Shown: piece by piece, positions 25,483-34,228 of the stretch | How the letters are laid out: each line of letters begins with the position of its first letter | Position numbering within the stretch: the stretch's first letter is position 1 | Origin: Saprospiraceae bacterium | GTDB lineage: Bacteria > Bacteroidota > Bacteroidia > Chitinophagales > Saprospiraceae | Reading direction: 5' to 3' | Length of the DNA: 36,154 nucleotides | Assembly (NCBI GenBank): GCA_027488935.1 | Contig: JAIYAP010000057.1 | Location: 1-36,154 of the forward strand | The notes under the pieces: generated by a model | The model's input: the letters and a program-made list of their open reading frames with translations, nothing else | Database searches by the model: none | What the model was told of the DNA's origin: nothing | Made by a program: the position numbers and the translations under genes

Positions 25483-27232
25483 TTTGAATTTAAAAACCGA
25501 CATGGCTGATAAAATACTGGAAATCAAACACCTGCAAGTTGATTTTAAATCTGAAACCGGCACAAAACGCGCAGTAAATGATATTTCGCTCGAACTGTAC
25601 CGCGGCGAAACCCTCGGCATTGTGGGCGAATCAGGTTCGGGTAAATCAGTTACCGCCTTGTCGGTCATGCAGTTATTGCCCAAAACAACGGCTCAAATAA
25701 AACAAGGTTCCATCCTGTACACCCCCAAAGAGGCGACCACTGCGGTTGATTTATTAAAACTCCCGGCAGCCGAATTGCGGGCCTACCGCGGTGCAGAAAT
25801 CGCCATGATTTTCCAGGAGCCCATGAGTTCGCTCAATCCGGTGTTTCGATGCGGCATGCAAGTCACGGAAGCCATTCAATTACATCAAAATTTGTCGTTT
25901 TCGGAGGCAAAATCGAAAACCCTGCATTTGTTCGAACAGGTAAAATTGCCTGACCCGCTGCGCATCTTCAACGCATACCCGCACGAAATAAGCGGCGGAC
26001 AAAAACAACGGGTCATGATTGCCATGGCCATGTCGTGTTTGCCGGCTATATTGATTGCCGACGAACCAACCACCGCGCTGGATGTGACCGTGCAAAAGGC
26101 CATTTTGGATTTAATGCGCAATTTGCGGGATGAAAACGGCCTGTCCATGTTGTTTATCAGCCACGATCTTGGGGTGATTTCGGAAATATGTGATCGGGTG
26201 GCGGTGATGTACCAAGGAAATGTGGTGGAAAGTGGAACGGTACAAGAAATTATGACCGACCCAAAACATCCTTATACCAAAGGTTTGTTGGCCAGCAGGC
26301 CTTCTTTGCATCAAAAAGTGCATCACCTGCCTACGGTTCAAGACTTTTTAGAAGATCATTTGGTCAAAGTAGCCCCCCGGGTAGTGACAGATCTTGAAAC
26401 GGCCGAGCGACGCAAGCGTTTGTACGCGCCCGAACCCCTATTGAAAGTGGAAAATCTTTCCGTCCAATTTCCTGCGCAAAAAAACTGGTTGGGTACCCCC
26501 ATTCGTTGGAAACAAGCCGTGGATCAGGTAAGTTTTGACGTTTTTGAAGGCGAGACATTCGGTTTGGCGGGCGAATCGGGCTGCGGCAAAACCACCCTCG
26601 GTCGGGCGATTGCGCGCCTCACTTCTGCACACGCGGGCAAGGTTTGGTACCGCAACCAGGAATTGAGCGCATTGAATGAAACCGCGTTCAGGCCTTTTCG
26701 CAAAGAGATACAGGTAATTTTTCAAGATCCCTATGCTTCGCTAAACCCGCGCATGCGCATTGGCGCCGCCATCCAGGAACCGATGGAAGTGCATGGTTTA
26801 CAAGCCAATAAACAGGCTAGAAAAGATAAAGTGATTGAATTGCTGGAAACGGTCGGGCTGGAAGCAGGGCATTATGACCGATATCCGCATGAGTTTTCAG
26901 GCGGCCAACGCCAACGCATTTGTATCGCACGGGCCCTGGCGCTCGAACCCCGGTTCATTATTTGTGATGAAATCGTTTCGGCCCTGGATGTATCCGTTCA
27001 GGCCACGGTTTTAAACCTGCTGCTCGATTTACAAAACAAATTTGGCCTCACTTATTTGTTTATCTCCCACGACCTGAGTGTCATCCATCAAATGTGCGAC
27101 CGCTTGATGGTCATGGACAATGGAAAAGTAGAGGCCATCGGATTTCCAAATGAATTGTTTGCAGCGTCCGATCAACCTTTTGTGCAACGTTTGGTGGATG
27201 CAATACCTGGAAAAACATTCCAATACCGCTAA
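25472..27232 (+). CDS. Fused dipeptide/oligopeptide-type ABC transporter ATPase (two nucleotide-binding domains)
   Basis: A 586-residue protein combining the DppD/OppD-like and DppF/OppF-like ATPases. Domain 1: Walker A GESGSGKS (52-59), Q-loop FQEPMSSLNP, signature SGGQKQR (174-180), Walker B AILIADE, H-loop SHD (230-232). Domain 2: GESGCGKT (367-374), FQDPYASLNP, SGGQRQR (476-482), FIICDE (495-500) and SHD. Both sites look functional. The second D-loop region reads DEIVSALD, with Ile where Pro is usual. HPYTKGLL after domain 1 is typical of peptide importers. Translation may start instead at Met11 (25502, MADKILEIK), which fits the family better. No permease or binding-protein gene is adjacent, so the partners are encoded elsewhere. 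Confidence 0.94.
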   Translation: MENNLNLKTDMADKILEIKHLQVDFKSETGTKRAVNDISLELYRGETLGIVGESGSGKSVTALSVMQLLPKTTAQIKQGSILYTPKEATTAVDLLKLPAAELRAYRGAEIAMIFQEPMSSLNPVFRCGMQVTEAIQLHQNLSFSEAKSKTLHLFEQVKLPDPLRIFNAYPHEISGGQKQRVMIAMAMSCLPAILIADEPTTALDVTVQKAILDLMRNLRDENGLSMLFISHDLGVISEICDRVAVMYQGNVVESGTVQEIMTDPKHPYTKGLLASRPSLHQKVHHLPTVQDFLEDHLVKVAPRVVTDLETAERRKRLYAPEPLLKVENLSVQFPAQKNWLGTPIRWKQAVDQVSFDVFEGETFGLAGESGCGKTTLGRAIARLTSAHAGKVWYRNQELSALNETAFRPFRKEIQVIFQDPYASLNPRMRIGAAIQEPMEVHGLQANKQARKDKVIELLETVGLEAGHYDRYPHEFSGGQRQRICIARALALEPRFIICDEIVSALDVSVQATVLNLLLDLQNKFGLTYLFISHDLSVIHQMCDRLMVMDNGKVEAIGFPNELFAASDQPFVQRLVDAIPGKTFQYR

Positions 27233-27362
27233 AAGAGATGATTTGACCTAAAAGTTTAAAACCAAGATTAATTTTAACTGTTCTTTGCAGCATCAATCAT
27301 GCAGGCTTTTATCAAATAGCCAAATGACCACCTTCTATTCAAACCTTCGTTTATACATCCGC

Positions 27363-30005
27363 ATGCGCAATTTTACCTTTTTCTTGCTTTTTTTGCTTCC
27401 GCTTTTACTTACCGCTCAACAACCCAACGCAGGACGTCCTGGCGGAAATACGAATCCAGCACAATTCAATGTTGGCCGATTTTATGGCAAAGTAGTGGAT
27501 GAAACCACCGGAAAAGGAATTGGTTATGCCTCCGTGCAACTTACCGGGATGAAGTTTGATACCGTAACCCGTAAAATGAACAAAACCCTGCTTGCTGGAC
27601 AGTTAACGCAAGCAAATGGCGAATTTAGCCTCGAAGGCCTGCCCATACGCGGCGATTTTACCCTAAAAATTACCTACCTCGGCTTTGCCTCCATCGAACA
27701 AACCGTGTCGTTCGGCGTACCAGGTGGCCCGGGTGGTCAAGGCAAAGGAAACGGAAATGGCCAAGGTGGTCGCGGTAATGGCGGCAGCGGTATGCCCAAT
27801 GCCGGAGCCATCGATAAAGACCTGGGTAACATCAAGTTATCTGCTTCTTCCGAACTCCTGAAAGAAGTGACCATTGAAGGCAACGCAGGGCAAATTACCC
27901 TGGCACTTGACAAAAAAGTATACCGGGTAGATAAAGATGGCGTGGCAGCGGGCGGAACCGCAGAAGATGCCTTAAAAAATATCCCGTCGCTTAATGTGGA
28001 CGTGGATGGCAACCTGACCATGCGCAACGCCGCACCGCAAATATTTGTGGATGGCCGCCCGACCAACATGTCGCTCGACCAAATTCCTTCCGATGCCATT
28101 GATAATGTGGAAATTATCACCAATCCATCCGCCAAATACGACGCTTCCGGGGGCGGCAGCGGGATTGTCAATATAGTACTGAAAAAAGAACGCCGCATCG
28201 GTTACAACGGAAACGTGCGGGCTGGCGTAGACAGTCGGGGTAAAATCAACCTGGGTGGAGACATCAATGTGCGGGAAGGGAAAGTCAATGGGTTTATCAG
28301 CGGCAACCTCAACCAACGCAGATCCAAAAGCAGTGGCGCTACCGATCGCAACAACCTCGTGGGCACCCCGCTTACCAATGTATTTCAGGATAATCGGGGC
28401 GTTAATGATGGCTATTTTGCTATGGGCCGCGCTGGAATAGACTATTTTATCAACAACCGCAATACCCTCACCCTGAGCGGTAACTTTATGCGGGGCGATA
28501 ATTCCTCGGAAGATGGACTGGATATTCAAACCGATACCTTGCGCAATGGCGAAGTACATACCGGCTATTCTAACCGGAAAACGATCGGTTCGCGCAACCA
28601 CAGCAATTTCGGAAGCCAATTATTGTACAAACACCTTTTCCCAAAAGAAGGCAAGGAATTGACCGCCGATGTAAACCTGAATGGCAGCAAATCAGACAAT
28701 CTCAATGATTTTACCACCACTTATGTTGGTCAAAATCAAAATATCTTACAGCAACAAATCGGAACAGGATCGAATGAATTTCTGACCATTCAATCTGATT
28801 TCGTCAATCCGTTGCGCAATGGAATGAAATTTGAAACCGGCGTGCGTGCTGCCATTCGCAATTTTAGAAGTAAAAACGACAGTTACCTGTTTATCAACAA
28901 TGAATATGTGTTGGCGCCCAATTTTGCCGGAAATTATAAATACAACGACCAGGTGTATGCAGCGTACGGCACCTTCAGCAAATCCTATGTAAAATGGGGT
29001 TTTCAGGCGGGTTTGCGTGCAGAAAGCTCCACCTACACCGGCTATTTGATCGATACCGATACCAGTTTTACCAATAATTACCCACTGAGCCTGTTTCCAA
29101 GTGTCAATTTTACCTACAAACTGAACGAGGAAGACAATATTCAAGTGAGTTTGAGTCGCCGGATCAACCGGCCGAATTTCTTTCAACTCATTCCATTTCC
29201 GGACTTTACAGACTCGCTCCAACTTTCGCGCGGAAACCCGGCATTGCGACCTGAATTTACCAATTCACTCGAATTCTCCTACCAAAACATCCTAAATAAA
29301 AACCATAATATCCTGATTTCGGCCTATTTCAAACGCGCAACCGACCTCATTACCCGGTACCAAACCCGGCAATCGGACGTGATTCAAGGCGAGGAAGTAG
29401 TGGTTTCTACTTACGAAAATGCCAAGTCGAGTACCGCTTATGGCACAGAATTTACGGTAAAAAACACCTTGTTTAAAATTTTCGACCTGACCAGCAACCT
29501 CAATCTGTATAATTCCATTGTGGACGGCACCAACATCGCTGCCGATTTGAAAGCAGAACAATTTACCTGGTTTATTAAAGAAAATCTGAATATACGCCTG
29601 CCACAAAATTTCACCATCCAAATCAATGGTTCTTATCAAAGCCGCACGGCCTTTTCGTTCGATAACAACGGCGGTGGCCGGGGTGGTCGCATGGGCGGCG
29701 GCGGTTGGGGCGGTGGTCCGAGCAGCACCGCACAAGGTTACTCGAATCCGGTTTGGTTTTGCGATTTGAGTGTTCGGAAAGACCTTTGGAAACGCACCGC
29801 CAGCATCACGGTGAGCATGCAGGATATTTTTCGCTCCCGGATTTCGGGTTCACATACCGAATCAACGGTATTTATTCAGGACAACTGGCGCCGCCGCGAC
29901 CCACAACTGGTGCGGGTCAACTTTTCTTACCGCTTCGGCAAATTTGATGTTTCCTTGTTTCGCAGAAAAAATACCCGGCAAGAATCAGAAGGAATGGATT
30001 TCTAA
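27363..30005 (+). CDS. Outer-membrane beta-barrel receptor (TonB-dependent-like, plug plus barrel) with Gly-rich insertions
   Basis: An 880-residue outer-membrane protein. I start it at the ATG at 27363 (MRNFTFFLLFLLPLLLTAQ), a good signal peptide; the frame is open upstream from 27285. Residues ~38-118 form a carboxypeptidase-regulatory-like domain (GRFYGKVVDETTGKGIGYAS). Residues ~119-147 are a Gly/Asn-rich linker. The plug (~165-275) includes AEDALKNIPSLNVDVDGN, QIFVDGRPTNMSLDQIPSDA and SAKYDASGGGSGIVNIVLKK. A beta-barrel follows to the end (VRVNFSYRFGKFDVSLFRRK). A second Gly/Arg/Trp-rich stretch lies at ~767-788, in a late barrel loop. The architecture matches the Bacteroidota outer-membrane beta-barrel family (PF14905 type), and the substrate cannot be told. 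The ABC ATPase ends 130 bp upstream. Confidence 0.88.
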   Translation: MRNFTFFLLFLLPLLLTAQQPNAGRPGGNTNPAQFNVGRFYGKVVDETTGKGIGYASVQLTGMKFDTVTRKMNKTLLAGQLTQANGEFSLEGLPIRGDFTLKITYLGFASIEQTVSFGVPGGPGGQGKGNGNGQGGRGNGGSGMPNAGAIDKDLGNIKLSASSELLKEVTIEGNAGQITLALDKKVYRVDKDGVAAGGTAEDALKNIPSLNVDVDGNLTMRNAAPQIFVDGRPTNMSLDQIPSDAIDNVEIITNPSAKYDASGGGSGIVNIVLKKERRIGYNGNVRAGVDSRGKINLGGDINVREGKVNGFISGNLNQRRSKSSGATDRNNLVGTPLTNVFQDNRGVNDGYFAMGRAGIDYFINNRNTLTLSGNFMRGDNSSEDGLDIQTDTLRNGEVHTGYSNRKTIGSRNHSNFGSQLLYKHLFPKEGKELTADVNLNGSKSDNLNDFTTTYVGQNQNILQQQIGTGSNEFLTIQSDFVNPLRNGMKFETGVRAAIRNFRSKNDSYLFINNEYVLAPNFAGNYKYNDQVYAAYGTFSKSYVKWGFQAGLRAESSTYTGYLIDTDTSFTNNYPLSLFPSVNFTYKLNEEDNIQVSLSRRINRPNFFQLIPFPDFTDSLQLSRGNPALRPEFTNSLEFSYQNILNKNHNILISAYFKRATDLITRYQTRQSDVIQGEEVVVSTYENAKSSTAYGTEFTVKNTLFKIFDLTSNLNLYNSIVDGTNIAADLKAEQFTWFIKENLNIRLPQNFTIQINGSYQSRTAFSFDNNGGGRGGRMGGGGWGGGPSSTAQGYSNPVWFCDLSVRKDLWKRTASITVSMQDIFRSRISGSHTESTVFIQDNWRRRDPQLVRVNFSYRFGKFDVSLFRRKNTRQESEGMDF

Positions 30006-30037
30006 TAAGCGCGACTACCTAAGTTTCAAAAAGCAAT

Positions 30038-30045
30038 TACTTTTG
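30038..30045 (+). promoter_or_regulatory. Candidate -7 box for mtgA
   Basis: TACTTTTG followed by C matches TAnnTTTG exactly, 21 bp before the mtgA GTG. No clear -33 TTG is seen at the right distance. The same stretch can fold into a 7-bp hairpin (30030-30036 / 30043-30049). Confidence 0.4.
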
Positions 30046-30065
30046 CTTTGTAAAACTGCTCTTAC

Positions 30066-30854
30066 GTGAATTTTATAAAACGATGGTTGCGCGCCTGGTA
30101 CCGAAGTGTCCCAAAAGATGCATACGGTAAATTACTTTGGGGGAAATATCTCAGGCGGCTGCTCCTCCGCTTTTGCTTATGGTTTTTTGGTATAACCATT
30201 GGCCTGACGCTTTTGTACGCCTTTTTGCCAGTGCCCATCACACCACTGATGGTGCAACGCAGCTGGGAACAAAGTTGGGATGCCGAACGTAGTCTGCGTC
30301 TGAAACACGATTGGTTGCCTTTCGACAAAATTTCCTCCCAACTGCAACTCGCGGTGGTTTGTGCCGAAGACCAGGACTTTTTGGAGCACGAAGGCTTTGA
30401 TTTTGAAGCCATTGAAAAAGCCTACAAGTACAACCGCAACCACAAACGCAAACGCGGTGCCAGCACCATCAGCCAACAAACGGCAAAAAACGTGTTCCTC
30501 TGGCCCAGCCGATCCTGGCTCCGAAAAGGATTTGAGGTGTATTTTACCTTCCTCATCGAAACCATTTGGAGTAAAAAACGCATCATGACCGCCTACCTCA
30601 ATTCGATTGAGTTTGGCGATGGGATCTACGGTGCAGAAGCGGCCGCGCAGTTTTATTTCAAAAAAAGTGCCCTCCAAATCAACCGACAGGAAGCAGCGCT
30701 CCTGGCTTCGGTTTTGCCCAATCCATTCATCTATAAAGTAGATCAGCCCTCGGGCAAAGTACGCGAACGACAACAATGGATTCTCGGACAAATGCGCATG
30801 TGGGGTGGGAAAATTGACTACGATGACCCCAATACACCTAAAAAAGATAAGTAA
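30066..30854 (+). CDS. mtgA: Monofunctional peptidoglycan glycosyltransferase MtgA
   Basis: A 262-residue GT51 enzyme that polymerises lipid II into glycan strands at the periplasmic face of the inner membrane. The start is GTG at 30066. A basic N-terminus and a single transmembrane helix (~36-56) precede the GT51 domain. The catalytic motif is AEDQDFLEHEGFD, with the donor-side Glu101; RGASTISQQTAKNVFL (130-145) and KKRIMTAYLNSIEFGDGIYG (170-189) follow. Glu165 in FLIETIWSKKR is a likely second key acid. Length is typical, with no transpeptidase domain. It is followed after 27 bp by the TMTC-like gene, probably in one transcript. Confidence 0.95.
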   Translation: MNFIKRWLRAWYRSVPKDAYGKLLWGKYLRRLLLRFCLWFFGITIGLTLLYAFLPVPITPLMVQRSWEQSWDAERSLRLKHDWLPFDKISSQLQLAVVCAEDQDFLEHEGFDFEAIEKAYKYNRNHKRKRGASTISQQTAKNVFLWPSRSWLRKGFEVYFTFLIETIWSKKRIMTAYLNSIEFGDGIYGAEAAAQFYFKKSALQINRQEAALLASVLPNPFIYKVDQPSGKVRERQQWILGQMRMWGGKIDYDDPNTPKKDK

Positions 30855-30881
30855 CACCCTGTTTCTGAATGGTTTCGCGTT

Positions 30882-32882
30882 ATGACGAAGAAAAAAAAGC
30901 AAACTCCCCCGGCAGTACCAACGCCTGTTTTGACAGTGCATTCTGATCCGGTTCCCAATACCTCCTTTTCTATATTCGACCGGCCCTGGTTGCCCCAACT
31001 GTTGCTTGCCTTGGTAGCCATCGCCGTTTTTGGCGCTTCCGTCAACAACGGTTTTGTGTTTTTTGACGATGATAAAGCCATTTTGTACAACCGGGCTTTG
31101 CAAAACCCCAGTTTAGGTAAATTTTTTAGCGGACAAAACCTCGGGATGTATGCCCCACTCACCTGGATGGCCTATTGGCTGGGGTCTATTTTTTCCGGCC
31201 AGGATGCCTGGGGATACCACCTGGTAGCGCTCCTGCTGCATGCTTTTAATGCCGGCATGGTGTACCAGGTATTGCTTCAATTGACTAAACGCCCCTGGAT
31301 TGCCTTTGCAACCGCCCTGTTGTTTGCCGTACACCCTATGCAAACAGAAGCCGTTTGTTGGGCCGCCGCCATGAGTACCGTACTTTTCAGCAGTTTTTAC
31401 CTGCTCAGTGCCTATACGTACCTCAAGTTTTCAACCACGGAAAAACCAAACTGGGCCATGTATGCTGCCTCGCTTGGTTTATTCTTATTTGCCTGCCTGA
31501 GCAAATCGGCCGCCGTTACCCTACCCCTTTTGCTTTTATTTTTTGATTTTTATAGTTTTAAAAAACTAGAAAGAAAATCCTGGCTGAGTAAAATACCGTA
31601 CATTCTAATTAGTATAGCCTTTGGTTTATATACTTTTAGTACCCGGGAGGCCGAGGGCCACAACATCCAGGCTGCTTCGGAGGTATTCAGTGTGTTCGAT
31701 CGATTTTTGATGGTTTGTCAGACGCTATTGTTTTACCCCGTTAAGTTACTCCTCCCAATTGGCTTTTCTGTCGCCTACCCTTTTGTCAAAACGGAAGGCG
31801 CGTGGGATTTGACGTACCTGGTTTCTCCGATTTTGATTGCCGGATTGGTTTACATTATATGGTGGAAACTGCGCACAAAAACAGATTATCTCCTGGGCAT
31901 TGCGCTGTATTTTTTACCCCTTACCGTCATGCTACCTTTTCGCACCGTGGGAAGTTTTGAATTGCGGTCAGATCGGTACGTTTACCTCTCCTGCATTGGC
32001 ATTTTTTTCCTGTTGGCCTTGTTGGCCGAAAAACTGGAGCCTAAAATTCGGAACCTTGCCTTGGCAGGTATGGCTTGTTTGTTCAGTTTGTTGGCCTTTC
32101 AACAATCGGGGGTTTGGAAAGAAGGCGTGGCATTGTTCAAAAACTGTGTATCTAAAACACCCGAATCGGCCTTGTGTCAGTGCAACCTGGCATACAATGA
32201 ATTGCTGGCACTCGATTTTACCAATTCCATCTTGCACTACTCCGAGGCCTTGAAATACGATCCCAACACAGTCGAAGCCTACAATGGCCGCGGACAGGCC
32301 TATATGCAAATGCGCAAATTTCCAGAGGCCCTGGAAGATTTTACCAAAGCCATTCAGGCGGGTATTTCGACCCCTAAATTGTATATGAACAAGGGGAAAT
32401 GCCTGGTTATTTTGAACCGGCCACAAGAAGCCATTCCGGATCTTACCAAAAGTTTGACTTTAGAACCCAAATCGTTCGAAACCTATTATTTCAGGGCTGT
32501 AGCACGGGAAAAAACGGAAGACATGAATGGGGCGCTCGAAGACTATACCAAAGCGATTCAACTCAACCCGCAATATCTGGAGGCATTGGTTAACCGCGGC
32601 TTGGTCAATGTAAAAACGGCCCGTTACCCGGAAGCCATTGAAGATTACACCGCTGCGATTGCCATCAACCCAAATTTGGAAATGATTTGGAACAACCGGG
32701 CGTATGCTTATTTACAGAAAGGCGACCCGGGCAATGGCGTGGCTGATGCGGAAAAAGCCATTTCCATCAACAAAAAATATGCAAAAGCCTATCAGACCCG
32801 TGGTTTTTTATTTCAAGCCATGGGCCTCCAGGAAAAAGCCAACAATGACTTTCAAACTGCTGCACAACTGGGTCTGAAATAA
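30882..32882 (+). CDS. Multi-pass membrane GT-C-like (TMTC-type) protein with C-terminal TPR repeats
   Basis: A 666-residue protein. After a basic, Pro-rich N-terminus, residues ~37-410 contain about ten hydrophobic helices. The first large loop has NGFVFFDDDKAILYN (Asp62-64), the usual place for the catalytic acidic pair of GT-C glycosyltransferases; HPMQTEAVCW (151-160) and SFELRSDRYVYL (358-369) also match the TMTC/PMT-like pattern. Residues ~413-660 hold about seven TPR units (YNGRGQAYMQMRKFPEALED, ALEDYTKAIQLNPQYLEALV). This order (GT-C membrane part, then TPRs) is that of eukaryotic TMTC O-mannosyltransferases and many uncharacterised bacterial proteins. A role in lipid-linked-sugar-dependent protein O-glycosylation is inferred. 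It follows mtgA by 27 bp. Confidence 0.8.
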   Translation: MTKKKKQTPPAVPTPVLTVHSDPVPNTSFSIFDRPWLPQLLLALVAIAVFGASVNNGFVFFDDDKAILYNRALQNPSLGKFFSGQNLGMYAPLTWMAYWLGSIFSGQDAWGYHLVALLLHAFNAGMVYQVLLQLTKRPWIAFATALLFAVHPMQTEAVCWAAAMSTVLFSSFYLLSAYTYLKFSTTEKPNWAMYAASLGLFLFACLSKSAAVTLPLLLLFFDFYSFKKLERKSWLSKIPYILISIAFGLYTFSTREAEGHNIQAASEVFSVFDRFLMVCQTLLFYPVKLLLPIGFSVAYPFVKTEGAWDLTYLVSPILIAGLVYIIWWKLRTKTDYLLGIALYFLPLTVMLPFRTVGSFELRSDRYVYLSCIGIFFLLALLAEKLEPKIRNLALAGMACLFSLLAFQQSGVWKEGVALFKNCVSKTPESALCQCNLAYNELLALDFTNSILHYSEALKYDPNTVEAYNGRGQAYMQMRKFPEALEDFTKAIQAGISTPKLYMNKGKCLVILNRPQEAIPDLTKSLTLEPKSFETYYFRAVAREKTEDMNGALEDYTKAIQLNPQYLEALVNRGLVNVKTARYPEAIEDYTAAIAINPNLEMIWNNRAYAYLQKGDPGNGVADAEKAISINKKYAKAYQTRGFLFQAMGLQEKANNDFQTAAQLGLK

Positions 32883-32912
32883 GCGCATTGCGGTACATTT
32901 TCCAAACCCTTT

Positions 32913-32942
32913 GTTAACCTGGCAAAAATTGCCTGGCTTAAC
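32913..32942 (+). terminator. Weak hairpin after the TMTC-like gene
   Basis: GTTAA (32913-32917) pairs with TTAAC (32938-32942) and GGCAA (32921-32925) with TTGCC (32929-32933), separated by a small internal loop. It lies 31 bp after the stop codon and just before the next -7 box. Stem strength is modest and the following sequence is only partly T-rich. Confidence 0.3.
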
Positions 32943-32944
32943 GC

Positions 32945-32953
32945 TACTTTTGC
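32945..32953 (+). promoter_or_regulatory. Candidate -7 box for the amidohydrolase-like gene
   Basis: TACTTTTGC matches TAnnTTTGC exactly and is the same 9-mer as the box before mtgA. It ends 25 bp upstream of the ATG at 32979. No well-spaced -33 element was found. Confidence 0.45.
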
Positions 32954-32978
32954 GCTTTATACCATTTCAGACACCTAC

Positions 32979-34223
32979 ATGCTTATGAAAAAGATCTTTT
33001 ACCTGTTCATTTTGGTCGTTTTTGCTCAAGCGATCCACGCGCAGTCAACTTCCAAAAATTACGAATACCGCAATGCCAGCTGGTACAACGGCAAAGATTT
33101 TACCAACGGCACCTGGTATATTGTGAATGGTACCCTGAGCAAAAAAGCACCCGCTAAAATCGATTCGGTCGTTGATTTGCTTGGAAGATGGGTCATTCCG
33201 CCCATGGGTGATGTATTCAGCGCAAGTGTGGCCGACAATCCAGCCGCCGCCAGCACCCTGAAATTGTACCTGGATGAAGGCGTGTTTTACCTGCAAGTAC
33301 TCAGCAATACCCAGGAAGGCCGCACCGCCGTGCAATCCATGGTAAATACCGCTAAAACACCCGATGTTTTGTTTGCCAACGGCGGCATTACCTGTTCCTT
33401 AGGATACCCCTTTTTGAAATATGAAGGTCCGGCACAAGGCGTAAAAAATCCGCAACAATGGACGGCCAAATACGATCAGATCAAAACGGGCAATAAAATG
33501 CTCGGCAACGGTTATTGGTTTGTGGATAATAAATCTGCCCTGGACGCCAATTGGACCAAAATTAAGGCGCAAAAGCCAGACGTAATTTCCATTTATCTGT
33601 TGGATGCAGCAAAAAATGGCGGCAAAGCGGGAAAAGGATTGACCGAAGAAATGGCCAAATTGGTGGTAAAAAAAGCACATAAATCTGATTTGCGCGTATT
33701 TGCACACGTTGAAACCGCCGAAGATGTGGCCCTGGCCATTAAATTGGGCGTAGACGGCTTGGCCAACCTGCCAGGACACAACTGGGACGGTAGCGGCGAT
33801 GCGAAACAATACACCTTATCAGACGATGATCTGAAAAAACTGGCTAAGAAGAAAATCCCCGTGGCAACCTTGTTCTCCCATGCCCAGGGAAATGCCAATG
33901 CTGCTGTGCAGGAATTTCACCTCAAAACCATCAAACGCTTGTTTGATCAAAATGTGAACCTGGTTTTGGGTTCTGATGATTCGCAACGGACCGGCAGGGT
34001 GGAACTCAATTACTGGTTCAACCTCGGTGGATTAGGTTATGATAAATTACTGAAAGTGATGTGTGAAAATACCCCGCGTGCCATTTTCCCAAAACGCAAA
34101 ATTGGCAAAATTGAGGACGGTTACGAAGCCAGTTTTATTGTTTTGAGCGACAATCCATTGGTAAATATCCTGAAAATCCGGGCCATTTCCTTTAAAGTGA
34201 AAAATGGCAAAGTGATTAATTAA
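32979..34223 (+). CDS. Secreted amidohydrolase-like protein lacking the HxH metal motif
   Basis: A 414-residue protein with a signal peptide (to ~22, AQAIHAQ). Met3 (32985) is an alternative start. The layout follows the amidohydrolase superfamily: an N-terminal beta part (NASWYNGKDF, LLGRWVIPPMGDVF), a TIM-barrel-like middle, and a C-terminal return to the beta part (GKIEDGYEASFIVLSDNPL). In active members the strand after the VxPG-like turn carries D-x-H-x-H; here it reads GDVFSAS (77-83), so both histidines are absent. Later metal-ligand positions seem kept: His243 in FAHVETAEDV, His267 in LPGHNWD and Asp333 in LGSDDS. The protein may bind one metal, use a changed chemistry, or be a pseudoenzyme. 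It ends inside a palindrome shared with the convergent gene. Confidence 0.82.
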   Translation: MLMKKIFYLFILVVFAQAIHAQSTSKNYEYRNASWYNGKDFTNGTWYIVNGTLSKKAPAKIDSVVDLLGRWVIPPMGDVFSASVADNPAAASTLKLYLDEGVFYLQVLSNTQEGRTAVQSMVNTAKTPDVLFANGGITCSLGYPFLKYEGPAQGVKNPQQWTAKYDQIKTGNKMLGNGYWFVDNKSALDANWTKIKAQKPDVISIYLLDAAKNGGKAGKGLTEEMAKLVVKKAHKSDLRVFAHVETAEDVALAIKLGVDGLANLPGHNWDGSGDAKQYTLSDDDLKKLAKKKIPVATLFSHAQGNANAAVQEFHLKTIKRLFDQNVNLVLGSDDSQRTGRVELNYWFNLGGLGYDKLLKVMCENTPRAIFPKRKIGKIEDGYEASFIVLSDNPLVNILKIRAISFKVKNGKVIN

Positions 34224-34228
34224 TCACT
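34211..34228. terminator. Perfect 18-bp palindrome forming both convergent gene ends
   Basis: AGTGATTAATTAATCACT is its own reverse complement. Read either way it encodes V-I-N-stop, so the plus gene (ending KVIN) and the minus gene (ending TVIN) both finish inside it and overlap by 8 bp. It may act as a weak two-way terminator, but it has little GC and no outer T tract. Confidence 0.45.

Noticed and set aside
30177-31103. Minus-strand 308-codon open frame across mtgA and the TMTC-like gene
   Set aside because: It is antisense to the GT51 catalytic motifs and spans two real genes; no domain pattern.
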